This document shows, piece by piece, positions 55,196 to 64,000 of a stretch of 64,000 nt of DNA (the first letter of the stretch is position 1; each line of letters begins with the position of its first letter). The notes beneath the pieces are model-generated. The model was not told where the DNA came from and ran no database searches. It worked only from the letters and a program-made list of their open reading frames with translations. Source of the stretch: Salvia splendens (lineage: Eukaryota > Streptophyta > Magnoliopsida > Lamiales > Lamiaceae); the NCBI RefSeq assembly GCF_004379255.2, contig NC_056038.1:22928061-22992060 (forward strand), read 5' to 3'. The translations under genes were made by a program, and so were the position numbers.

Positions 55196-58100
55196 TTAGG
55201 TGATATCAAAGAGTGCGCGTAGTGGCACTTCGTCCACTACACACAACTCTGAGCTATCCCTAAAGACCTTTATCCTATGTCCATTGACAAGAAAAGGTAT
55301 GGAATTTGGTGCACTTCCCTGGATTTCAACTGCTCCGTTTGCTCGAAGTCCCATGATGATGTAAGGCCCAATCCATTTAGACTTTAACTTTCCAGGCATC
55401 AACTTGAGCTTGGATTGAAACAAAAGGACTTCTGTCCTACCCTGAGTTCCTTGACCCGGAGATTTTTATCATGCCAAAGCTTAGTTTTTTCCTTATACCA
55501 CATGGCAGATTCATAAGACTCAAGCCGTAACTCTTCCAGTTCCTGGAGCTGTATCTTCCTCTCTTCTTCACAAGCCTGCGGATTCATGTTGATCTCTTTG
55601 ACCGCCCAGTATGCTCTGTGTTCGATTCCCACGGGTAAGTGGCACATTTTTCCGAATACCAACCTATATGGTGACATACCAATAGGTGTCTTATAAGCTG
55701 TCCTATAAGCCCATAATGCATCATCCAGTCTCTTACTCCAATCCTTCCTAGACGGGTTCACCGTTTTTTCGAGAATGGCCTTTATCTCCCTATTTGATAT
55801 TTCTGCCTGGCCGTTGGACTGAGGATGATAAGGTGTAGACAACCTATGGTGGACTCCGTATTTCTTCATGAGAGCCTCTATTGTACGGTTCTTAAAATGG
55901 GTTCCTTGGTCTGAGATGACAGCCCTAGGGATCCCGTACCTGTTGAAAATGTTAGACCGCAGAAATTTGGCTACTTCCACAGCTTCGCAGGAGGTCGTAG
56001 CTTTTGCCTCTATCCATTTCGAAACGTAGTCCACCGCCACAAGTATGTATGTATTCCCATATGAAGATGGAAATGGACCCATAAAGTCCATACCCCAAAC
56101 ATCGAAAATCTCACAAACAATCACCGGAACTTGTGGCATTTCGTCCCTTCTAGAAATTCCTCCAATCTGCTGACACCTTTCGCAATTCTGGCAGAATTTG
56201 AATGCATCCTTATGTAATGTAGGCCAGTAGAAACCACTGTCTAGAACCTTCCTTGCAGTCTTCCTAGGTCCAAAGTGACCCCCACAAGCTAAAGCATGGC
56301 AATGATTCAGCACATCCCTTTGCTCCCACTCCGGAATGCATCTCCTAATTACCTGGTCAGCTCCCATTTTCCACAAATACGGATCGTCCCAAAAGTAGTA
56401 TTTGGCTTCACTTTTTAATTTCATCTTCTGGGCCCGGGAAATTTCGTCGGAACTGGGCACTTCTCTAGTGACCAAGTAATTTGCTAGATCAGCGAACCAT
56501 GGCTCTGCATTCGCCTGGCATTTCCTTTTTTCAGCATCTCCTGGACCTGTTGCTGCCATTACTTCTTCCCAATTGATAGGTCTAGGAGAATCGTTAAAAT
56601 AATAAAGATGTTCTTCCGGGAACGCATCAGGTATTGCTTCATCCGTCTCACCTTGGTAAATGCGACTCAGGTGATCAGCCACCTTGTTCTCCGTCCCCTT
56701 CTTGTCTCTGACTTCCCAGTTAAACTCCTGTAACAGTAACACCCATCGGATCAACCTTGGCTTAGACTCCTTCTTTGCCAGTAAGTACTTTATCGCAGCG
56801 TGATCTGTGAAGACTATCACCCTCGACCCGAGCAGATATGGTCGGAATTTTTCAAAAGAGTACACGACTGCCAACATTTCCTTCTCCGTGGTGTCGTAAT
56901 TTTTCTGGGCTTGATTTAGCGTTTTTGACGCATAGAAAATCACGTAACTTTTTCCGTCAACTCTTTGACCTAGCACCGCCCCTACTGCATAGTCACTCGC
57001 ATCGCACATGATTTCAAACGGCAAACCCCAATCAGGTGCTCTGATGATGGGGGCAGATACTAATCTGTCCTTCAGCAGCTGAAAAGCCTTAATGCACCCC
57101 TCATTAAAAACAAACTCAACATCGTTATGCAACAGATGAGTGAGTGGCTGAGCAATTTTGGCAAAATCCTTTATAAATCTCCTGTAGAATCCTGCGTGAC
57201 CTAGGAATCCCCTCACTTCCTTTTGATTTGTCGGGTGGGGCAGTTTTGATATCACGTCCACTTTTGCTTGGTCCACCTGTATGCCCCTTTCCGATACTAC
57301 ATGCCCCAGGACAATTCCTTCAGGGACCATGAAGTGGCATTTCTCGAAATTCAAAACCAAGTGCTTCTCTTGACATCTTCTCAGCACTACATCCAAGCTC
57401 GCCAGACATGAATCAAATGAATCCCCGTATACAGTGAAGTCGTCCATAAAGATCTCGATGCAATCTTCCAGCAGGTCTGAGAAAATACTCATCATACATC
57501 GTTGAAAAGTGCCTGGTGCATTGCAAAGGCCAAACGGCATTCTCCGATATGCATACGTTCCGAACGGACACGTGAAAGTTGTCTTCTCCTGGTCCTCGGG
57601 GTCCACGTAAATTTGGAAATACCCACTATATCCGTCCAAGAAACAGAAATATTGCTTGCCTGCTAATCTCTCCAGCATCTGGTCAATGAACGGAAGGGGA
57701 AAATGGTCTTTCTTGGTTGCCTCATTCAATTTTCTGTAGTCAATGCACATCCTCCAACCGGTGACTAGCCTGGTCGGTACCAACTCATTCTTGTCGTTCT
57801 TGACAACCTGGATTCCCGACTTTTTGGGTACCATGTGTACTGGGCTAACCCATTCACTGTCTGGTATGGAATAAATGATTCCTAGGGATAACAACTTCAA
57901 TACCTCCTTCAATACCTCTTCCCTCATATTGGGATTCAATTTGCGTTGAGGGTCTCTGCAGGGTTTCGCTCCTTCATTTAATCGAATGTGATGCATGCAC
58001 AGATCAGGGCTAATCCCTACCAAGTCAGAAAGTGTCCAACCAATAGCGTTCTTGTTCCTTCGGATGACTTTCAGCAGCTCCTCTTCCTGTTCCTTGATCA

Positions 58101-61100
58101 AGTTGCTGTTGATAATCACCGGAAAAGTCTCATTCGCCTCAAGGTAAGCATACTTTAGGCCTGGCGGAAGTGTTTTCAACTCCTTCTTGGGAACATCTTT
58201 TTCCTGGGGCAGGGGGTTCTTTTCTGCTGCTCCAGTCGTCATCCCCTTAGTCGATCCAGGAAGATCTTCCTTGCTTGCCCCATAAAGTGTCTCCCTCGAT
58301 CTGGCTAGCTCGGGCTTGGTGCAAAATTCCAGAATTGCTTCTGCTAGCTCTTCATCTGACAACTTGCTCGTATTCATTGCTTGGCACCAACTGGCCACCT
58401 CCCTATCAACAGCATGACTCATCTCTGAGTTCTCAATCTGTCCCTGCATTAATTCAGTCTCGAGGTATTCCTGGACCAAGGGGTTAATGATATCTACAGA
58501 ATGCAAATTTTCAACATCAAGTGGCTTCTTCATTGCCTCATCTATGCTGAATGTATATTTATCCCCATTGTAATCGAGACAGATAGTACCATCAAAGACA
58601 TCAATGATAGTCTTAGCAGTTCGCAGGAAAGGTCTCCCCAATAATACTCCGCCAGACTCTACAGACTCATTATCGCTCATCTTAATCACATGGAAGTCAG
58701 CCGGGTACAGGAAGTCGTGTACCTTGACTATTACGTTCTCGAGCACTCCTTCAGGGCAGATGCATGACCTGTCCGCCAATTGGATCACAACCTTCGTATC
58801 CACCATACCTACTCCCACTAACCTCTTGTATATGGACAGGGGTAACACATTTATGGATGCTCCCAAGTCACACATAGCATGCTCAATTTTTACATCGCCG
58901 ATGGAAATAGGCAAGGTGAACATACCTGGGTCATTGCATTTCGAAGGCATCCTCCGCTTCTGAATTACCGCGGACACATTCTCGCCTATCAAGATTTTTC
59001 CACTAGGTCTAGCCTTCCCAGCTATAAACTCTTTGATGAACTTGCTGAAAACTGGCATTTTCAAAGCCTGTAAGAAGGGTAGATTTATCTCCAGTTTCCC
59101 GAAAATATCCATAAGATCCACTGGCTCATCCTTCTTTTTCTTTGCCTCTCCTCGGTTTGGGAAAGGTTTTGGTCGTTTCCCGGTTCCGGAACATTCACCT
59201 GCTGAAGATTCATCGACTCCTTTTTTCTCTACCAATTCCGGTTCTGGATCTAGGAAAAATGGTTCGATTGTCCTGGGCAGCCGTTTCTCTAAATCTCCTG
59301 CCTGAATTTCATCTCTAACTGCAGGGTTGCTTTCAACCGAGTTTCTTGATTCAGTGGTTTTTTCCTCTGTTTCCTTATCCTTAATGGGGGTCGTGACCTC
59401 TCTGTACCTCATGACCGGCCCTTCGTACTCCTTCCCAGATCTCAGCGTGATCTGGCTAATATTGGCTTTGTCAGGTGGTCTTACCGATGCAGGAATCTTG
59501 CCCTCGTTTCCCCGTATATCACTCAAGGAAGTAGCTATTTGAGACAACTGTTTGGCCAACATATCCATTGCCGCCTTCTGTTCTTGCTGCGCATCCTGAA
59601 GCTTGTGGACCACATCATTGTTCGACTGTAAATTGTTCTGAATGTGCTGCTGGGAACTAACGAGGTCGTGAACCATCTCATCAAGGTTCCTTGGTCTAGA
59701 GCTTGGCTGACTAGGGCCGGGCCCTATATTTTGGTTTGTTCCACTTCCTTGGCCTGGGCGAATGTGCCCTTGACCTCCTGGATTGTTGTTGAAATTACTT
59801 CCTTGACCTGGGTAAGGTGCTTGGAAATTCCTTTGATGTGGTGGTACATAAGAATTCCCTTGATAATTTTGATTCTTGTTTCCCCAGGTCGAGTGATCTC
59901 CTTGATTACGGTTGTTCCAATTTCCTTGCCCCTCATGATTTCTCCAGTTACCCTGCCTCTCGGGCTGCGGTGCGGACTGTATACTCAGTTGGGGTGCTGG
60001 CTGGCTTTGCTCGTTTTCAGACCATCTAAAGTTCGGGTGATTCCTCCAGGGTGCATCTCTTTGTCTTCCTTGGTTCCAACTTCCATCAGGATTCCAACTT
60101 CCCATCGCGTTCGCCTGGGCCTGGTAATCACCTTCCTGAGGTCCGTAATATTGCTGGAGTTGATTATCTACTGGACCTAACAACTTAGCCGTTTCCTTTG
60201 GTGCGGCTGTATTAGTTTTTTCGATAGCATTCAGCAAGGCTTTCTCCAGCCTATCAATCCTTGCTTCAACTTTGTCATCCTCCTGCTCCCTCAATGCATT
60301 CACAGAGCCTCTTCTCACAGCATTCCTCGTACTGTCATACGCCTTCTTGGCGTCGATTAATCTTCCCAAAATCTCTCTTGCCTCACTTCCTCTCTTTCTT
60401 GTAAAATTCCCCCCGCTCGAGGAGTTCATCAAATCCTTAGACTCGGGAGTTGCCCCTTCATAAAACACAGAGTAGGTCTCTGCCTCTATCATCCGATGAT
60501 TCGGGCATGCGTCCAGCAATCCCTTGAACCTTGACCAGTATTGGCTCAATGACTCATCGTAATCCTGCTTGCATTCCACTATCTCCTTCTTCAGAGCGTT
60601 CGTCTTGTTGGATGGAAAGAAGTAATCTAGGAACTCCAATTTAAAGTCCCTCCAGGTGCGGATAGAATCCGGGGGTAATCTCAACAACCATGTATTTGCC
60701 TCCCCCTTTAGAGTGAAAGGAATCGCGCGCAAGCGATAGTCCTCCTCTGTCGCATCATTAGGCCTCTTTTGAATGCCACATAACTTGCTAAACTCGTTCA
60801 AAAACTCGTACGGGCATTCACTCCTTCGCCCAGAAAATGTTGGCAAGACACCTAACACATTCGTTTTGATCTCAATAGATCTCTGACGTGGGTTCATCAC
60901 TATTGCATGTGCTGGCTCTCCATCGAGATGAGCCGTTAGTGACCCTATTTCTGGATCTGGGTCCGCTACGTGTGCCATCTCAACTTCCTCTTCCTCCCCT
61001 GTTTCTGACTCTGTTTCCGATTCAGGTGGGGACTCCGGATCTGTTCGTCCTGAAGATTCCCAGGATTCGTCACTCAAAAACTCAGTCGGGAACGGATCTC

Positions 61101-61212
61101 CCGTCGTGAACCCTGATCTGGTAGTCACGGTGGAGGCTGTATCCTTGATCTTCCAAACGAACTGACCGTATGTCCAACCAGACGAGTTACTCCGGTGGAA
61201 GCTCCTGCTCAT
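55196..61212 (-). CDS. Athila-like gag-pol polyprotein with one late frameshift
   Basis: ATG 61212 opens 1937 codons. Domains: acidic N-terminus; Gag core about 110-300 ([35 protein letters not shown]); Gln/Asn/Gly-rich region about 380-520 without a Cys-His knuckle; protease with [11 protein letters not shown] near 780 (DLG is usual for Athila); RT with [20 protein letters not shown] and catalytic FMDDF near 1256; RNase H ([26 protein letters not shown]); integrase with the [12 protein letters not shown]...CQNCERC finger near 1640 and DDE in WGMDFMGPF (about 1707), ISDQGTHF and [11 protein letters not shown] missing base near 55430 shifts the frame after RVGQK; the last 76 codons ([15 protein letters not shown]...) continue in the next frame to 55196, as judged by element 2. 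Confidence 0.93.
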
Positions 61213-61297
61213 GTACTACAAAGAAAACGGAAAGAAAAAGTAAATTAAAATTATTCACACCAAAAACTCTAGGCACTAACACAAAGTACGCCATCCA

Positions 61298-61315
61298 TCC
61301 CCGGCAACGGCGCCA
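61298..61315 (-). promoter_or_regulatory. Element 1 primer binding site, tRNA-Asp
   Basis: TGGCGCCGTTGCCGGGGA on the - strand, two bases after the 5' LTR; an 18-base perfect complement of the tRNA-Asp 3' end. Confidence 0.95.
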
Positions 61316-61317
61316 TT

Positions 61318-62819
61318 TGAAACGAGGATTTTTTTTTAACACGTGTGCACAGAAATAGATCACTGCAAGCGCTTGGTCAAGACACCACGCTCCTTAAATC
61401 CACTAGAGCACAAGGTCTAGGAACTTAAGAGAACATAAAGTGCTTGGTCGTTGGACACACATCGACTCCCCTTCAAAAAAATATAAATCCCTCAACCCGA
61501 ATACTATGAATTAGTATAGGGAAGTGGGGTCGATCCCACAGAGATTGACTCGCAAAGTAGTGCTCAGAGACTTTGGACAGACAAATGGCTGCTGCCACGC
61601 AACAAAAGGGTTGAGAATTTTAAACTAACTCTAGACCTAGGCAGAAAATGTAAATGCTAGACCTAGGACATGTTAAACTTGTAAATTCAGACTTCGACAA
61701 CAAGAAACATAACCACTTCCTAGACAGTGTAAACAACTACCTAATCTAGCTAAACAGAATATGACTGAAAGTGGGGACCATAATTCCAAAAATGGCAAGT
61801 ACGGAAAGAACTGCAGATTAACAAACTCTGACGCTAGCTCGCAGCAAAATGCATCCTCTCAACCGAATTAAACTTGCAGATGAACAAAACAGAGCAAAAA
61901 GCGAGATTCGACAGAATATAGAGATTTGGTCGTCGTTATCTTGCTGCAACTCGGAAAAACATCAGATCTGCGTACACTAGACGGAATGAAAGTAAAACAC
62001 GTAAACTAAGCATGAAAATCAGATCGAAACTACTCAGATTCACGTCAGAATACTTGATCCACTCCGGATCCAAGACATCCGAACCCAACAACCAACAAAT
62101 CCAGCAAATCCAACCAAAATTCTTCCACAATCCAACTCCAATCTCCCGGATCTGACCATTAACCTACAATAACTCAGTAAACAGCTGCGAAACGCATCTA
62201 ACTCAGACAATTTAAAACTCCAAAATCTCAATAAGTGAAACGATCAAACCAGAAATCAACACAATCGCCATAACGGAAAATCAAACTTGCATTTAAACCA
62301 GAAACTATTCGGTGAAAACAGCGAACCGAGCTTCGAACAACGAAGCTCGGCAGAGTAAGTAAAATGCGGAAAGCGGAAAATAAATTGTTTCTTCGCTCCT
62401 AACAAGAGCGGTGTTACACCATATCGGAAGCTAAGATGAAACCCGAACGTGCGAACTGAGATCTCCTCAAAACTAGTATCAAGTGTGTGTGTGGGAAAGT
62501 GAACTAAGCAACAGGCTGTGGTGAGGTCTCCCCCCGAGAAGATCCCTCCAGCTTGCATGCTTCTGCCTTTTATAGATGCGGACATAGCCCTTGAGTCTTC
62601 GTAGAAATCCCTATTCTACCCTTCAACTCTGGAGCTTCCTCCGTCGAGCAATTCTCTTCATAATTGTTCACTAAATCGCCAGTTCCTCGACCTTGTGATT
62701 TTTTGGTCTTCTTTCCTGGACCTGGCGAATTCCTTCACACACCTGGCTTAAAACGTGCGTTAGTCCTAGTAAAATCACGAATTAAATCCCTAGACCCATG
62801 CATGAAATTAGCTTTATCA
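61318..62819 (-). repeat. Element 1 5' LTR
   Basis: 1502 bp, + strand ends TGAAACGAGG and GCTTTATCA. Sense TATA CTATAAAAGG near 62567-62577. Differs from the 3' LTR at about nine positions, including the last codons before the terminus (GCTTTATCA against GCCTTATCA). Confidence 0.95.
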
Positions 62820-63144
62820 AATACCCAGGGATGGACCCCATAATCTTCCCCGGAATCTCCATGAGACGACGAAAGTCCATAATTTCTGCACTACAAGCAA
62901 CCATCATGATGAGGAAGGGATGCCCTGCATACCTCGTCTATCTGAACGGAGAAGAGAAAGAAGACCGAAACATAGAGAATGTAGGAGTGGTACGGGAATT
63001 TCCCGATATTTTTCCTGAAGCACTACCAGGACTGCCGCCAGACAGGCAACTGGAGTTCACAATCGATCTGGAACCAGGATCAGCCCCAGTATCGAAGGCA
63101 CCATACATAATGGCACCGAAAGAGTTAGAAGAACTCAAGATACA
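62820..63144 (+). pseudogene. Tekay-like pol, protease/RT linker fragment
   Basis: Continues the reading cut at 48957. PGMDPIIFPGISMRRRKSII carries into SALQATIMMRKGCPAYLVYL, then VVREFPDIFPEALPGLPPDR and EFTIDLEPGSAPVSKAPYIM, the highly conserved approach to the RT domain. It stops at KELEELKI, where the CRM-like LTR begins. No RT catalytic residues are inside the window. Confidence 0.88.
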
Positions 63145-64000
63145 TGATAAGGTTCCTTGTGAGGGAAACCTTCCATGTGCCCAAGAAATACCCAAAGCGG
63201 TGTTTGATTTCAATTTTTTTGTGTTTTCAAAGATAAAGTAAAGATAAAGAGCCTAGCCTCAAAAACTAAACTCAAAATGGTTTTGGATGGAGAGAATGAA
63301 GGTGAGAAGAAAGTGTAAAGAAGGAGGAATCCTCTTTGAGGACCTATGACCTCCCACAAGAAGATGTGGGCAACCCTAGGCTACTTTCACCCAAAGCAAA
63401 TACTCCATTGGCTCCACATTCATGACTACACAACCATAAATGCATACCTATACTTGATTTAGCCAAATGAACATAAAACAAGCAACCTACAATGTAGGAA
63501 TTTGGATAGAAATCTCACATGGGAGATGCTCTCAAAGGAGTCTTCATAATAACATTCATCAAAAGTCCCCCAAATAAATGTCTCACAAATGGTATTTATA
63601 ACTAAACATAAGAAAATGGCCCAAAATAAGTGAAAAATTGGCAAAAATAGTGCCGACGCCCGACCGGGCGTTTAGAAAACGGCAAATCGCCCGACCGGGC
63701 GAATTTTCTGCCTAAATTCTTAAAATCGGACACAAACGCCCGACCGGGCGTTTTGCATAAGGGAAAACGCCCGCCCGCGCGTTTTGTTCTGCATTGCGCG
63801 GCTTTCTTCAAACGGCCATATCTCTCTCATCCGAACTCCGTTCGAGGCGTGAAACATACTCACGCGACCCTCTTTCGAAGACGAAGACATCAGTTGCCTT
63901 TTCAGATCACTGCTTGAATCAGACCCCAGCTACATCTTAGCTCCTTGTCATGGCCTTTTCATCGTTCTTGGACCCCAATCTACCCAAGGCTCATGGAGTA
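63145..64000 (-). mobile_element. Diverged CRM-like LTR, running off the window
   Basis: TGATAAGGTTCCTTGTGAGG at 63145 is the same LTR start as at 30902 and 37408, and 63300-63560 is nearly identical to them. After about 63565 it diverges, but keeps a TATA (TATTTATAAC near 63592) and a palindrome set (CGCCCGACCGGGCG at about 63657, 63687 and 63737). It has no recognisable end before 64000. ATACA before 63145 is presumably one target duplication copy. It is a second CRM-like subfamily, cutting the Tekay-like pol. Confidence 0.85.

Larger units (their letters stand above)
48958..62819 (-). mobile_element. Athila-like element 1 (Ty3/gypsy), full length and young
   Basis: A 13.9 kb element with LTRs at 48958-50458 and 61318-62819 and a perfect target duplication AATAC (48953-48957, 62820-62824). 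The LTRs differ by about nine substitutions and one T-run length change over 1.5 kb. On the - strand: 5' LTR, tRNA-Asp primer site, gag-pol (61212-55196, one late frameshift), third ORF of 920 codons (54586-51824), structured noncoding 3' region, 3' LTR. It is the reference copy for this group in the window. Confidence 0.95.
20548..63144 (+). mobile_element. Tekay/Del-like Ty3/gypsy chromovirus, split by later insertions
   Basis: The pieces are collinear once the insertions are removed: 5' LTR (20548 to about 25647), tRNA-iMet primer site (25648-25660), leader (25661-26333, resuming at 46365), gag (47481-48560), the start of protease (48561-48957), then the protease/RT linker (62820-63144). 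The reading continues across the insertion at 48958-62819: IALQY at the left edge leads into PGMDP at the right edge once the AATAC duplication is counted once. The remainder of pol and the 3' LTR lie past the window. Lineage is assigned from the Gag (MPSRRRVGRPRR, SADFWWEA, CFNCGRSGHFSREC) and the FPDIFPEALPGLPPDR segment. Confidence 0.82.

Overview
This 64 kb window looks like repeat-dense nuclear heterochromatin of a flowering plant, most likely a eudicot. I recognise no intact host gene. Almost everything is transposable element: plant Ty3/gypsy LTR retrotransposons of three lineages (Athila-like with tRNA-Asp primer sites, a Tekay/Del-like chromovirus, and CRM-like chromoviruses), two PIF/Harbinger transposase remnants, a Harbinger-type MITE, several Stowaway-like MITE pieces, one long-TIR element and two related, probably copia-type, LTRs. 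The plant assignment rests on the lineage-specific proteins and primer sites. A narrower taxon cannot be read from the sequence.

Left part (1-20,547): a short tandem repeat; a broken Harbinger transposase (723-1962); a lone Athila-family LTR (3113-4436); a deletion derivative of an Athila-like element, here called A (about 4591-9697, + strand); MITE pieces; a solo LTR with target duplication GATAC (10638-12092); an Athila-family element, here called S, that has lost most of pol (12296-18144, target duplication GATAT, - strand); a long-TIR element (18402-19573); and an LTR fragment.

Right part (20,548 to the end): one Tekay/Del-like element on the + strand has been split by later insertions. 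Its 5' LTR (20548 to about 25647) holds a Harbinger element (20842-22442) and a Harbinger MITE (23839-24377), both with TTA duplications. Its leader is split by Athila-like element 2 (26334-46364, - strand, duplication GTCAT). Element 2 itself carries a CRM-like element (30902-38317, - strand, duplication GGAAC) inside its third ORF. The Tekay gag (47481-48560) and start of protease follow. These are cut by Athila-like element 1 (48958-62819, - strand, duplication AATAC), the youngest and most intact copy. The Tekay reading resumes at 62820 and is cut again at 63145 by a diverged CRM-like LTR that runs off the window.

Element 1 is the reference for the others. It has near-identical LTRs, a tRNA-Asp primer site, a 1937-codon gag-protease-RT-RNaseH-integrase ORF with one late frameshift, a separate 920-codon third ORF in the env position, and a 1.3 kb structured noncoding 3' region. 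That 3' region is shared by elements 1, 2 and A, and contains tandem hairpins and a longer stem whose base pairs change in a compensatory way between families. I consider it the best candidate here for an undescribed functional RNA element.
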